Positions 8,274 through 17,989 are shown, numbered from the stretch's first letter. The stretch is 64,000 nt of DNA from Lentisphaerota bacterium (GCA_015061615.1 SUWE01000001.1:78450-142449), one strand, 5' to 3'. The notes: generated by a model from the sequence alone, not told the origin. A program made the numbers and translations.

Positions 8274-11200
8274 ATGAAACGTTTTTTGAGTTTTCTTCTG
8301 CTTTGTGCAGTGCTGCCGCTGCCGGCTGAGGTGATGCTTGCTCCAGGAGCTTCCGAAACTGACGGAATTATGAAATTTCAGAATGAGGAAAGTTTCGCAC
8401 AGGAACGCAACAGTAACAAGTTCAGCGTTGAAAAGGGACTTACGATAAGTGCCGCTGTCCGTTTGCGCAAGCGTCCGCCGATTGCCGGCAGCGGTTTTGA
8501 TGAAAACAAAAAAATCGTTTTTCAACATGATATCATTGCCGGAAAAGGTAACACATTTGTATTTGGCAGACGGAGTGACTCCTGGGTCGATCAGATGTAT
8601 ATCAACTTTTTTAACGGCAATAAGTGGTGTGTGCCGCTGACCAAAGCGGCAGCCACACCTCCTTATAATCAGTGGGCGATTTGGGCGGTCACTCTTGAAC
8701 CTCAATTCCGCAGGGAAGAGGGGCGCAAATTCACGACAGTAACGTTGTTTATCAACGGTGAGCCGCAGTACCGTGCCGAAGTTGACGGTCATCCGGCATC
8801 CTGCAATGAGCCGGTACGCTGGGCGCAGGGAGTCGGCATCAACGGTAAAAAATGGGGATTCAACGGCAATCTGGCTGAGGTGAAAATCTTTGACCGGGTA
8901 CTTTCCGATGATGAAATACTTGTCCTTGCCCAGAAATCCAAACTGGTGAAAGTCGATGCTCAGGGATTTACTCCGGTTTCACCGGAACTGGAAAAACTTC
9001 TTGCCGGTTACTCCGGTAAAGGTGGTTCCGGAAGTTTGTGGGTTTGCAAAAGACTGGAAAAAGCCGCAAGAAACGGTTTCGACCAGCAGGCTCTGATCAG
9101 AGCAGTTAGAAAACTTGATGCGGCTTTGAAAAGTAAGAATATGAATGATTTTATCCGGCTTTTCAATCAGACAGGAACTTTCCTGAAATTGATAAAACAT
9201 GATGATACTCTTACCTTGATCGCAACCGGCAAAGGGGCAGGGGCATTCCCGCTTCTGGGTATGCTGGAGCTGCCGGGAAATGGCAGAAAAACCGCCAGAG
9301 AGGTTTTCGGCAAACAGAGTATCGCATGGTCTCTTGCCGGTGTCAAAGGTAAAGATAAGTGGCGGATGAATTCTTACGCTCCGTGGAGTTGCCGTGAAAC
9401 AGGAAACAACTCCTTTGAAGTCGTTTGGAAGCAGGATAAACTTACCGTTGCGTCCAATTTGACTGTAGAAAACCGCCGGGTCACTTTTGACTTTGCCGCA
9501 GATAACAAAGACAAGACATTGAGATTGGAGAATTTGAATTTTCCCGTAATCCGTCTGCATGAAAAATCCGGTGACGGCAAAAGCAAACTGGTGCATCCCT
9601 CCCAGACCGGTGTGCTTTATGATGATCCGGTCCGCAGTACTCTGCCTTCTGCGTGCTGGTATCCCAGCGGCAGATTGAATATGCAGTTTGCGGCATATTA
9701 TGATCTTTACAGCGGTATTTATGTTTCACCGGAAGATCCTGAGGCAAAAATCAAAGAGTACACTGTCCGCAGCCGCGGCGGTGATCTGGAAATGAACTGG
9801 AGCAACCCGGTTGCATTTGCCAGAGACAAATCCGGCGGCAATTCCATTGCCCGTATGCCCCGCGCCGCTGTTGAAACGTTTGAAGGCGACTGGTTCGATT
9901 CCGCAATGGTTTACAAAAAATTTGTGGAAAAATCCGCCCGTTGGAACCGTCCCCGCTTCCGTCCCACACCGAAATGGTTTGAGGAAAATCTGCTTTGGTT
10001 CTGCCATTGGACATTCAAAGAGGCGGATATGAAAGCCATGCCTTCAATAATGAAAAAATTGCGTGATTATTTTGAAGTTCCCTTCGGAGTTCACTGGTAT
10101 CGCTGGAACGACGGCGGCAAAAGCGGCTTCCCTCACAGTTTTGCTAAAGTTGGTGTGGATAAACTCAATGCCGAAATGATAAAAATGGGTGTTTTTACCA
10201 AATCATACATCGACAACCGTCTTTGGTCTGAATTGGATGGTCCCCACCGTAAAGTGGATTTTGAATTTCAGAAATACGGCAAAAAATATGCTGTTGTCAA
10301 TGCAGATAAGAGTATGAATTATGAGCGTTACAGCAAGGCCTGCCGTGATGTTGTCATGTGTGCCGGAGTTCCGGCGTGGCATGATAAAATGACCTCAGTC
10401 ACTGATCGTGTCGCTGGATACGGTTTTGCGGCGATCTATCACGATCAGGTGAGTGCTTCCCGTCCCTTTGCCTGTTTTGATCCTGATCACGGTCATGATT
10501 TGAATGATCCTGCGGCATGGGGGGATGGTTACTGGAAAATGTTTGAAAAAATTGCCAAACTTCAGGCAAAATATCCTGAACTGGCGCATGATACGGAAGA
10601 TGCCTCAGAGGCACATTTACCTTTCTTTGACGGATTCCTCACCTGGCGCTGGACAGATCAGAATCAGATTCCGCTTTTTGCCGCTGTTTATGCGGGCAAG
10701 ACCCAGTTTACCGGCAGACACTTTGACAATACCAGTTCCGGTGATGAAGCAGGTTTTATTGCAAAAGTTGCGCTGCAGCTGGTTCAGGGAGAACAGATCG
10801 GCTGGTTTACTTACGGTATGCTGATGAAGTCGCAACAGCGGATAGTTTTTGCCAAACAGATGGTGCATTTGCGCAAACTGCTTTTGAGTTATTTCAATGG
10901 CGGAACTATGCTGAAACCGTTCAGTTTTGATCCGGCTCCGCCGATGCAGACGTCAAGCTGGGGAATCGCCGCGCCCAAGCCGCATCCGGTAACTCTGCCT
11001 GAAATCGTTCACAGCCGTTTCCGCAGAGCTTCTGACGGAGCAGAAATGGCGGTATTTATCAACACCGCCAACCGTCCTTCCAAAGCCGGAGTCGTTTACA
11101 CTGACAGTTGGAGATCCTGCAAAATGGATGGCTCTGTTTCCGCGTGGGAATCGAGTAAAAAGATTTTTAGCAACCGTGAAATAAAACTTGCTCCTTATGG

Positions 11201-11714
11201 GGTTGAGGTCTGGACGACCGCTTCTGATGCCGAGGCACGCAAAATTGCTGAAGGTTTGAAGAAAATCGCCGGATTCAAGGCGGGCAATCTTCTTTCCCTG
11301 TTCGGAACTCTTGCTCCGCACAGTGGTGACAGTGCCGGATTGAATTTTGACGATGCTTCCGGAAACGGTGTCAAAGGCGAAAAAGAGATGCTTACGATCA
11401 CCGGCAACGGCAAAAGCACCTTGCAGTATAAGGTGAAGATGTCGCTGAAAAAAGGTAAAACTTACATGCTCAAAGCCAGGATCCGTAAAGATAAAGGCAG
11501 TCAGGGATATATGGCTGTTGCCAATTATTCAGAAAAAAGAAAGCTGAAATTTTACGGAAGTGCAGGAGCTTCTGCTCCTGCTGACGGCAACTGGCATGAA
11601 ATCGCAATCAAAATCACTCCCGATGGAGAATTGTATAATTGCGGGTTGTTTATCTACAATCAAAAATCAACCGGCAGTATATCTGTGGATAAAATCTCTC
11701 TTAAAGAGCTTTGA
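8274..11714 (+). CDS. Large secreted glycosidase-like protein with N-terminal LamG-type domain
   Basis: The chosen start at 8274 has AAAGGA 8 nt upstream and opens with a signal peptide (KRF, a Leu-rich core, LPLPAEV). The frame is open 11 codons earlier, but that would bury the signal. The product is 1146 residues. Residues about 25-225 look like a concanavalin/LamG sandwich ending in GFNGNLAEVKIFDRVLSDDEI. The middle (about 330-540) is beta-rich. Residues about 545-950 look like a TIM-barrel glycosidase region (HWTFKEADMKAMP, FGVHWYRWND, HDTEDASEAHLPFFDGFLTWRW), perhaps of the DUF6259 kind. The last 130 residues look like a carbohydrate-binding sandwich. It is probably exported and bound to a polysaccharide. 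The enzyme family and catalytic acids are not certain. It is the third gene of the operon beginning at 6147. Confidence 0.75.
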   Translation: MKRFLSFLLLCAVLPLPAEVMLAPGASETDGIMKFQNEESFAQERNSNKFSVEKGLTISAAVRLRKRPPIAGSGFDENKKIVFQHDIIAGKGNTFVFGRRSDSWVDQMYINFFNGNKWCVPLTKAAATPPYNQWAIWAVTLEPQFRREEGRKFTTVTLFINGEPQYRAEVDGHPASCNEPVRWAQGVGINGKKWGFNGNLAEVKIFDRVLSDDEILVLAQKSKLVKVDAQGFTPVSPELEKLLAGYSGKGGSGSLWVCKRLEKAARNGFDQQALIRAVRKLDAALKSKNMNDFIRLFNQTGTFLKLIKHDDTLTLIATGKGAGAFPLLGMLELPGNGRKTAREVFGKQSIAWSLAGVKGKDKWRMNSYAPWSCRETGNNSFEVVWKQDKLTVASNLTVENRRVTFDFAADNKDKTLRLENLNFPVIRLHEKSGDGKSKLVHPSQTGVLYDDPVRSTLPSACWYPSGRLNMQFAAYYDLYSGIYVSPEDPEAKIKEYTVRSRGGDLEMNWSNPVAFARDKSGGNSIARMPRAAVETFEGDWFDSAMVYKKFVEKSARWNRPRFRPTPKWFEENLLWFCHWTFKEADMKAMPSIMKKLRDYFEVPFGVHWYRWNDGGKSGFPHSFAKVGVDKLNAEMIKMGVFTKSYIDNRLWSELDGPHRKVDFEFQKYGKKYAVVNADKSMNYERYSKACRDVVMCAGVPAWHDKMTSVTDRVAGYGFAAIYHDQVSASRPFACFDPDHGHDLNDPAAWGDGYWKMFEKIAKLQAKYPELAHDTEDASEAHLPFFDGFLTWRWTDQNQIPLFAAVYAGKTQFTGRHFDNTSSGDEAGFIAKVALQLVQGEQIGWFTYGMLMKSQQRIVFAKQMVHLRKLLLSYFNGGTMLKPFSFDPAPPMQTSSWGIAAPKPHPVTLPEIVHSRFRRASDGAEMAVFINTANRPSKAGVVYTDSWRSCKMDGSVSAWESSKKIFSNREIKLAPYGVEVWTTASDAEARKIAEGLKKIAGFKAGNLLSLFGTLAPHSGDSAGLNFDDASGNGVKGEKEMLTITGNGKSTLQYKVKMSLKKGKTYMLKARIRKDKGSQGYMAVANYSEKRKLKFYGSAGASAPADGNWHEIAIKITPDGELYNCGLFIYNQKSTGSISVDKISLKEL

Positions 11715-11743
11715 TAACCCCTAACCAAAAAGGAAAAAGAAAA

Positions 11744-12961
11744 ATGAAATTCTTCGCCACACTTGCAGCCGTATTCGGCTGCGCACTGATGCTCCTCGGA
11801 GCGCCGAAATTCATGACTTTGGAATCCGGAAAATACAAAATCATTTTCCGTGAAATGCCGCATCGCTGGAGTATCGTCCAATTTTTCTGCGATGGAGTGG
11901 AACTTGGAACTCCGACCGGATTTTACAGCAATGTTATGTCTCCTGCCAGCGGCAAATATATCGGTGCCGGTCATACTGAAGGCGGTTTGGAACAGTTCCT
12001 TGAAGGTTCTGTTTCTGTCGACGGCGGTGAAGCGGTTCCGGTTGCCGAAGGTGTCTATAAAGGCGAAAAAGTGGTATTCAAGAAAACCTCCACGCTTGCC
12101 AATATCAAACTTTCCTGTACTTACACTCTTACTCCGGAAGGTTTGCGTGCCGACAAGCAGTTTACCGCTCTCAAAGATCAGCCTGTACACCAGTTCTATA
12201 TGTGGCAGTTCTGCTGGAATAAAAAGACCACTGATTATCTTTTTATCCGCAAAAGCGGCAATGTTGTAAAAGGCAAATTCATCAACGACAACAAAATGCG
12301 TGTCTACGGCGAACCCGAAGCGTACTTCTTCAGCCAGTATCTTCCCGAAGGCAAATATGCTACGGTGAACTTCTTCCCTGAATTCGGTAAATTTACCGGT
12401 AAAAACCTGCTCTGGGATGTCGGCAAAGCCTATCACAAATACTATTTCTGGGTCGATCTGCCCAAAGTTGTCAAAGCCGGTTACACCTCTCCCGTGTACA
12501 GTATGATTGCCAAAGCGTTTCCGGCTGAAGATCTTGCAGACTGGGAAAATAAGGCGAAAGCCGAAGCTGCCGCGCTGCTCAAGCAGTATCCTTTTGCTCC
12601 GACCAAAGTTGAAACTGCTGAAGGTTTGACTGTTGAATCCTCTGATAAGTTCAACTGTGTGAAATCAAGTTTGCCTGTGGAAATGGGCAGTTCTTACAAT
12701 ATTGAATTTGAAATCTGCAAAACTGAAGGGATCAGCAGCAAGGTTTCCGATCACTATGTGCTGGTAGGTTATTATGACAAGGCAAGAAAATTCCATATTC
12801 TTGCCCAGCTCGCCGATAAGATCAAAGGTGACGGTGAGTATCATACTGTTAAAGGCGGTTTCAAAACTCCTGCAGAGAAAAATGTCATTTACCTTTATAT
12901 GTATAACTCCCGTTCCAAAGGAACAGTCACTGTTCGCAATCTTAAACTGGAAAAGTTTTGA
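11744..12961 (+). CDS. Secreted protein of unknown function with C-terminal CBM-like domain
   Basis: 405 residues starting at 11744, where an AAAAGGAAAAAG tract precedes the ATG. The N-terminus is a clear signal peptide (KFFATLAAVFGCALMLLGAP). Residues 25-280 are beta-rich with many aromatic residues and resemble no family I can name firmly. Residues about 290-405 resemble the C-terminal sandwich of the preceding protein (SSYNIEFEI, YHTVKGGFKTPAEKNVIYLYMYN), a jelly-roll carbohydrate-binding form. The gene is 29 nt behind the large glycosidase-like gene and 26 nt before the prepilin-like gene. A role in binding or cleaving the same glycan is inferred from position only. Confidence 0.65.
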   Translation: MKFFATLAAVFGCALMLLGAPKFMTLESGKYKIIFREMPHRWSIVQFFCDGVELGTPTGFYSNVMSPASGKYIGAGHTEGGLEQFLEGSVSVDGGEAVPVAEGVYKGEKVVFKKTSTLANIKLSCTYTLTPEGLRADKQFTALKDQPVHQFYMWQFCWNKKTTDYLFIRKSGNVVKGKFINDNKMRVYGEPEAYFFSQYLPEGKYATVNFFPEFGKFTGKNLLWDVGKAYHKYYFWVDLPKVVKAGYTSPVYSMIAKAFPAEDLADWENKAKAEAAALLKQYPFAPTKVETAEGLTVESSDKFNCVKSSLPVEMGSSYNIEFEICKTEGISSKVSDHYVLVGYYDKARKFHILAQLADKIKGDGEYHTVKGGFKTPAEKNVIYLYMYNSRSKGTVTVRNLKLEKF

Positions 12962-12987
12962 AAATTCCAATAGAAAGGAAATGAAAA

Positions 12988-13797
12988 ATGAAAAATTTCC
13001 GCCATGGCGGAGTAAAGCAGTGCTTTACTCTTATAGAGCTTCTTGTTGTGATTGCAATCATCGCCATTCTTGCTTCTATCCTGCTTCCAGCTCTCAACAG
13101 TGCCAGAGAGCGTGGACGCAGTGCCAGCTGTATCAACAATCTCAAACAGATCGGCAGTGCTTCTGCGATGTACTCTGACACCAATGATGGGTTTATCGCG
13201 GGATTCCACTTGTTCTCCGGAGCAAACCAGAAGACCCGCTGGGTCGGCAGATTGTATGCGTATGCAGGAAACAACCCGTTTATATGGATTTGTTCTTCCT
13301 CGCCGCAGATAGATCATCCCCGTTTCGGTGGATTGAAAGTCGGAACATCTTATGCCGATGCCGAGGGCGCACTTGTACGCGTACAGGGATATGGTATAAA
13401 TGTATACAGTCACTCTGTCGTTTCTGCTTCGGGCGGTTATGATGAGGAAAAAATAAAAAAGACAAGCAAGGCTTTTTTCTGGACCAATCATAAGGTTGGC
13501 AAGATGAAAAATCCAAGTACTCTGCTTTACTCTGGTGATACAGTTGCCAATAAAGTCTCAGGAGAAGCGGATTTCTCCCCAGGGCTTGGAATTGGAATTC
13601 AGACATCAGGAATGTATTTTTCAATTTATATCTGGCCATCAACAGCAGGACCGAGTCTCCGTCCTGTTCACGGAGGAGAAAAAATGATCAATGTCCTTAT
13701 GACTGACGGTCATGTGGAAACTGTCAGTAAAGATGTTGCCAAAACATGGATAAAAGAAGGTACTGATCTTCACAAACAGCATTTTACAGTTCAGTAA
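12988..13797 (+). CDS. Prepilin-like protein (N-terminal methylation motif, DUF1559-like)
   Basis: 269 residues. Residues 13-30 hold the type IV pilin/pseudopilin signature [17 protein letters not shown], cut by a prepilin peptidase before the Phe, followed by a helix with [13 protein letters not shown]. The C-terminal part is globular and ends with [17 protein letters not shown], a version of the family's H-X9-DG motif with a longer spacing. It is the last gene of the operon that begins at 6147 and is followed by a terminator. Its first codons hold two successive palindromes (12998-13030) shared in form with the gene at 38562. Relatives are usually thought to be parts of type II secretion-like or surface structures. 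The role here is unknown. The ATG seven bases upstream is out of frame. Confidence 0.88.
   Translation: MKNFRHGGVKQCFTLIELLVVIAIIAILASILLPALNSARERGRSASCINNLKQIGSASAMYSDTNDGFIAGFHLFSGANQKTRWVGRLYAYAGNNPFIWICSSSPQIDHPRFGGLKVGTSYADAEGALVRVQGYGINVYSHSVVSASGGYDEEKIKKTSKAFFWTNHKVGKMKNPSTLLYSGDTVANKVSGEADFSPGLGIGIQTSGMYFSIYIWPSTAGPSLRPVHGGEKMINVLMTDGHVETVSKDVAKTWIKEGTDLHKQHFTVQ
12998..13030 (+). repeat. Two successive palindromes inside the start of the prepilin-like gene
   Basis: The first is a perfect 14-nt palindrome, TCCGCCATGGCGGA (12998-13011). It runs straight into a second inverted repeat with 10-bp arms GAGTAAAGCA / TGCTTTACTC around one base (13010-13030). They cover codons 4-14, which encode RHGGVKQC plus the start of FTL. 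The gene at 38562 holds the same pair with different bases but intact pairing. Confidence 0.9.
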
Positions 13798-13815
13798 AAG
13801 TATTGATTTATTCAT

Positions 13816-13860
13816 GGTCTGCTGCAAATTTCTGCCGCAGACCTTGTTTTTTGTTTTTGT
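13816..13860 (+). terminator. Rho-independent terminator of the 6147-13797 operon
   Basis: GGTCTGCTGC and GCCGCAGACC pair with one mismatch around an 8-nt loop (13816-13843), followed by a T-rich run to 13860. Confidence 0.85.
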
Positions 13861-14190
13861 TTCATTTTTTGTGAAAAAATCAAACCTGCGGCGGCGTGCA
13901 ACGCTCGCCGCAACTCTTACGGCGTAATAGACCGCCGCAAAACATCAGGTTTTGCGCTCAGCCCCAGTTTTTTTTATTTGAATAACAGGCGGCACACCGA
14001 CTTAATCCGTAATTGTCCGTATCTGTCCGTTAAAAGCGCCGCAAACTCAACGCCTGCAAGCCGCTGAAAACACACAAAAAACAAAAAAATCACATTTTTC
14101 AATCATAAGCGTTTGAAAAATATAAAACTTATGATAAATTAACCCCACAAATATATTTTTTACAACATTTTTCATAAAGGAACAGTTTTT
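13861..14190. other. Gene-free stretch rich in inverted repeats and 10-nt direct repeats
   Basis: No credible gene is seen in these 330 nt. A GC-rich core at 13881-13960 holds several pairings: AAACCTG/CAGGTTT, CGGCGG/CCGCCG, CGCCG/CGGCG, and a perfect CGCAAAAC-atcag-GTTTTGCG hairpin (13936-13956). A T-run follows near 13968. At about 14006-14035 the word TCCGT occurs three times at 10-nt spacing, about one helical turn. At 14102-14135 ATCATAAG and CTTATGAT form an inverted repeat before the next gene. It may be a remnant of mobile DNA, a structured RNA or a regulator-binding region. Confidence 0.5.
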
Positions 14191-16830
14191 ATGGCAGAGT
14201 ATTATATCTTTTCAGGCATGGTCAGCAGCGGGTTGACACTATCAAATGATTATATGTACATCTACTCGAGTGGAACGGCGAACTACACCACCGTTAATTC
14301 TGGCGGCTACATAAACATCTACTCAAATGGAGAGGCCAATAAAACTATCGTTAATTATGCTGGCTCAATGCACATCAAGTTGGGTGGAAAAGCAAACGAT
14401 ACCACTGTTTACGGAAGCGGTAAAATATACATATCCTCTGGTGGTACGGCAAATCGTACTGGCATTAGCGGGGGCATGATGTGCATCTACTCGGGCGGCA
14501 CAGCGAACAGCACTACTGTTAATTCCTATGGCAGCATGTACCTATCCTCTGGCGGTACGGCAAACAGTACTACTATAAATCACGGCAGAATGTATATCTC
14601 TTCTGGTGGAATAGCAAACAAAACTATCGTTAATTATGCTGGCTCAATGAACATCAACTGGGGTGGAATAGCAAACAACACCACTGTTTATAGCGGAGGC
14701 TGGATGCACATCTATTCTGGCACGGCGAACAGTACGACCGTTTATAGTGGAGGCAGAAAGCACATCGGTCCAGGCGGAACGGCGAACAGCACTACTGTTA
14801 ATTCAAGCGGTTACATGCACATCTCCTCGGGCGGAACAGCGAATAACACTAAAGTTGATTATGCTGGCTCCATGGACATATACTCCAGCGGTACAGCGAA
14901 CAACACCACTGTTAATTCAGGGGGTGAAATGCTCATCTACTCGGGCGGCTCAGCAAAGACATTGACTTTATCTGCAGGTGGATATCTCGGCGGATTTTCT
15001 TTTAAAAAAGATAAATATTTCGATAATGTTTCCAACGGTTCTGCTATTATTGATGAAAATGTGTATATTCTTGGTTCGAGAATGGATATTTTAGCAGGCG
15101 GAACGGCGAACAATACGACAGTTAATTCAAATGGTTACATGCACATATTCGCTGGGGGAACAGCAACTGACATTGTTGCTAAATCCGGGGCACGCTTTGG
15201 TATAACCGTAGCATCTGACACCTACATTCAGGGAACATACAACGGTTCTGCTTTTGAGATGAAAAATGCGTATATATCTGGTTTCACCATTCATGGTGGC
15301 GAAATGGCCATCTCATCGGGAGGAACGGCGAACAATACAACTAACAACGGTGCTATGTACATCTTCTCAGGGGGAACAGCAAACAACACCACTGTTAATG
15401 CAGGGGGCTACATATACATCTCCTCTGACGGGACAGCCAGCAATACTACAATATACGCGGGGGGAAGTGCCGATGTATCCATTTCTGGAACATTAAAAAA
15501 CACAAGAATAAATTCTAAAATAAAAGTCTATGGAACAGCCAGCAATACTGTTGTTGAAGAGCAAGGGGAATTATTCATCTATAGTCCTGGAATCCATAAA
15601 CGAAGCCTGTGGATCGGTGAATTTGCATATGTCTACGCTGACCCTGGTTCAGTAATTGATTTCACTGTTTCAGAATGGACAACATCAGCTGGTTTTATGA
15701 TCAACAACCTCTCTCGGATAAGTGGATCGCCAACTTATACAATTACCGTAAAAGATTATCAGAAGTCTGGAACATACAAACTCGCTCAGGGTGCAAGCAA
15801 TTTCACCGGCACGATCACCATCGGCAACGGAACCGTCGATTACGGCTCGATCACTGTCAACGGCGCAGACTTCGTTTACAACGGCACGACCTATTCACTG
15901 GATAACGTCAGCGGTAACCTGACTCTGACTGTATCCGGAGGAAAATCCGCCGCAGTTGACGGCGACCTTGATGGCAACGGTTATGCTGATACGATTCTGG
16001 TTCACACCAAGCAGGGGTATTCCGGAGCGTGGCTTACAACAGGAGATGCTTCGGTTATCAAGTGGGGAAGTCTTTCAAATGTCAACGCGGGAACGGAAAT
16101 TCTCGGCACCGGCCGACTTTACGGAAGTGAAAATGACGGTCAGGATATCTTCTTTGCCGACAGCAAATCCGTCGGCGCCTGGAATGTCGTTGGCGGCAAA
16201 GTTACCGGATACAAGTCAGTTATGAGTATAAACTCCACCACCAACGTCCTCGGACTCGGTGACTTCAACGGTGACGGTGCAACGGATATCCTCCTGCGCT
16301 CGACTAATGGCGATTTGGGATACTACAACACTGACGGAACCGGGTTCACTTATCTCAAAGGTCTGGGTAAGGAGTGGACTGTTGCGGCAATCGGCGACCT
16401 CAACGGCGACGGCTTGGATGATACCGTCCTCCGTCACGATGCCGGATTTGCCGGAACGTTCCTTACCCAATCCAACAACACCGTCAAATGGGCGAATTTG
16501 GACACTCTTTCCAACGATATGACTATCGTTGGAACGGGTGACTTCAACGGTGACGGCGTTGATGACGTTCTCCTTCAGAACAAATCCAACGGCTGGGTCG
16601 GAGCTTGGCTCGTTGAAGACGGCAGAGTTGACAGCTTCATTGGTCTTTGCACCAATAAGAATACCATTGAACAGATCGCAGATTTCAACGGTGACGGGAT
16701 CGACGACCTCCGCGTCCGTGCCGGAGCCGATATCGGCGTTCTCTACGTCAACGGTGAAGATGACACCACATGGCAATACTTCAAGAGTGTCGGAACTGAG
16801 TGGGACACCTCCTTTTCCGCCCTTGCGTAA
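14191..16830 (+). CDS. AIDA-type repeat protein with C-terminal FG-GAP/VCBS-like calcium-binding repeats
   Basis: 879 residues, start supported by AAAGGA before the ATG. Residues about 20-440 consist of an imperfect 19-21 residue repeat of the form SSGGTANNTTVNSGGYMHI, the solenoid unit of AIDA-I-like autotransporter passengers. It includes two spacer segments (about 265-300 and 330-365). Residues about 590-875 hold five Asp-rich loops (DLDGNGYAD, DFNGDGATD, DLNGDGLDD, DFNGDGVDD, DFNGDGIDD) that fit FG-GAP/VCBS-like calcium-binding blades. No signal peptide and no C-terminal outer-membrane barrel are visible, so the export route is unexplained. It has its own upstream region and a terminator. 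A surface adhesin or matrix role is inferred. Confidence 0.82.
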   Translation: MAEYYIFSGMVSSGLTLSNDYMYIYSSGTANYTTVNSGGYINIYSNGEANKTIVNYAGSMHIKLGGKANDTTVYGSGKIYISSGGTANRTGISGGMMCIYSGGTANSTTVNSYGSMYLSSGGTANSTTINHGRMYISSGGIANKTIVNYAGSMNINWGGIANNTTVYSGGWMHIYSGTANSTTVYSGGRKHIGPGGTANSTTVNSSGYMHISSGGTANNTKVDYAGSMDIYSSGTANNTTVNSGGEMLIYSGGSAKTLTLSAGGYLGGFSFKKDKYFDNVSNGSAIIDENVYILGSRMDILAGGTANNTTVNSNGYMHIFAGGTATDIVAKSGARFGITVASDTYIQGTYNGSAFEMKNAYISGFTIHGGEMAISSGGTANNTTNNGAMYIFSGGTANNTTVNAGGYIYISSDGTASNTTIYAGGSADVSISGTLKNTRINSKIKVYGTASNTVVEEQGELFIYSPGIHKRSLWIGEFAYVYADPGSVIDFTVSEWTTSAGFMINNLSRISGSPTYTITVKDYQKSGTYKLAQGASNFTGTITIGNGTVDYGSITVNGADFVYNGTTYSLDNVSGNLTLTVSGGKSAAVDGDLDGNGYADTILVHTKQGYSGAWLTTGDASVIKWGSLSNVNAGTEILGTGRLYGSENDGQDIFFADSKSVGAWNVVGGKVTGYKSVMSINSTTNVLGLGDFNGDGATDILLRSTNGDLGYYNTDGTGFTYLKGLGKEWTVAAIGDLNGDGLDDTVLRHDAGFAGTFLTQSNNTVKWANLDTLSNDMTIVGTGDFNGDGVDDVLLQNKSNGWVGAWLVEDGRVDSFIGLCTNKNTIEQIADFNGDGIDDLRVRAGADIGVLYVNGEDDTTWQYFKSVGTEWDTSFSALA
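14250..15480 (+). repeat. Coding tandem repeats, about 60 bp per unit
   Basis: The AIDA-like protein repeats are also visible as DNA: units near GGCGGAACGGCGAACAACAC recur about every 60 nt with drift. Such repeats can change copy number by slippage or recombination. This is not a CRISPR array, as the frame is open throughout and spacers are not unique. Confidence 0.8.
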
Positions 16831-16847
16831 TTCTTTATAAAAGCAAA

Positions 16848-16886
16848 CGTGCCGTACTCCGGTTTTCAGAGTGCGGCACGTTTTGT
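16848..16886. terminator. Strong terminator between convergent genes
   Basis: ACGTGCCGTACTC and GAGTGCGGCACGT pair over 13 bp with one G-U type mismatch around an 8-nt loop (16848-16881), followed by TTTT. It lies between the convergent AIDA-like gene and the oxidoreductase gene and may serve both. Confidence 0.85.
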
Positions 16887-16898
16887 ATATTGCGTAAA

Positions 16899-17966
16899 TT
16901 ATTTCACAATATAGGCTTTTCCGCCGTTGCGGGCAGATTTGTGGATCGCAAAGCAGGCGCGCAGGTTGCGCAGTCCGTCTTCAGCATTCAGCGGTTTGCC
17001 GTCGATGATCGACTGAGCGTGAAGCTGGATGATCTGCTGGTAGATGTTGGGGAACTTACGCGGATGCAGAGGTTTGATTCCTTCGCTGTTTTCCATTTCC
17101 AGACGGATGGCGTAAGGCTCATCTTTGTAACCGGAAAGCTGGAACATTGTTCCATAACCGCGCAGAACTGCGGCATCACCGTAAATCTCATAGCCGAGGT
17201 TGGAAAGGGTTCCGACCAGACCGCCGCGGTTTTCGCAGAACGCAACTTTGAAAGAACCGGTCTGTCCGTTTTCAAGAGTAAAGCGGATATATGCGCCATC
17301 TTCAGCTTTGATATTCATGGTTTTCGGCAGATAAACCGCCTGAACCTGTTTGATCTTGCTGTCAAACATGAACTCCGCCATGTAGATACAGTGTGACGCA
17401 ACGTCTCCGATTGGACCGCCCATTTCATCAACGTTGTTGCAGCGCCATGATGCTGCTTCCGCAGGATCCGCACCAAAGAGAAACTCCATGTGGAAGCAGC
17501 TGTCACCGATATTGCCCAGTTTGCCGTTTGCAACATATTTGCGGGCAAGCTGGTTAAAGGCATTGTAGACCATCATGTGGTCAACTGTCAGACTCAGATG
17601 TTTTTTCGCCGCAACTTTGACCATTTCCGCTCCGTCGGCAACGCTGGTAGCCAACGGCTTCTCACTCATGACGTGTTTGCCGGCATTCATCGCTTTGATC
17701 GCGATAGGGGCATGACTCATGTTGTTGGTGGCGATATATACGGCATCGATTTCCGGATCCTCGAAAATTTCATCCATATCCTTGTACCACTTCAGATTGA
17801 GTGCTTTGGCAGCAGATTCGCGGGCAGGGTTCATATCGGTGGCACCGACCAGTTCCGCATTGGGCAGACCGTTGAAGCGGGTAAGGTCGCAGCCGAAACC
17901 TTCTTTGGCGATACGGTTTTCCGCGATTCCGCCGAAACCGATGATAGCATATTTGACTTTTTTCAT
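16899..17966 (-). CDS. Gfo/Idh/MocA-family oxidoreductase
   Basis: 355 residues. The NAD(P)-binding start is KYAIIGFGGIAENRIAKEG, with a GxGxxA-type loop. The catalytic-lysine motif appears as SEKPLATSVADG (about residue 97), and the C-terminal domain holds GGPIGDVASHCIYMAEFMF with the family's Asp/His pair. It follows the DegT aminotransferase by 23 nt in the gntR-degT-oxidoreductase operon. Oxidoreductase plus aminotransferase pairs are known from amino-sugar and aminocyclitol pathways, where one makes the keto-sugar the other aminates. That fits here, but the product is unknown. Confidence 0.87.
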   Translation of the reverse strand: MKKVKYAIIGFGGIAENRIAKEGFGCDLTRFNGLPNAELVGATDMNPARESAAKALNLKWYKDMDEIFEDPEIDAVYIATNNMSHAPIAIKAMNAGKHVMSEKPLATSVADGAEMVKVAAKKHLSLTVDHMMVYNAFNQLARKYVANGKLGNIGDSCFHMEFLFGADPAEAASWRCNNVDEMGGPIGDVASHCIYMAEFMFDSKIKQVQAVYLPKTMNIKAEDGAYIRFTLENGQTGSFKVAFCENRGGLVGTLSNLGYEIYGDAAVLRGYGTMFQLSGYKDEPYAIRLEMENSEGIKPLHPRKFPNIYQQIIQLHAQSIIDGKPLNAEDGLRNLRACFAIHKSARNGGKAYIVK

Positions 17967-17989
17967 TTTCTGTACCTTTGTAATGTTGA

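Noticed and set aside
13881..13960. Integron attC-like site
   Set aside because: Although arms and hairpins are present, I do not see the paired R and L boxes with the GTT/AAC core, and no integrase or cassette array is near.
14250..15480. Regular repeats that might suggest a CRISPR array
   Set aside because: The units are in one long open frame, drift gradually and have no unique spacers; they encode AIDA-like protein repeats.
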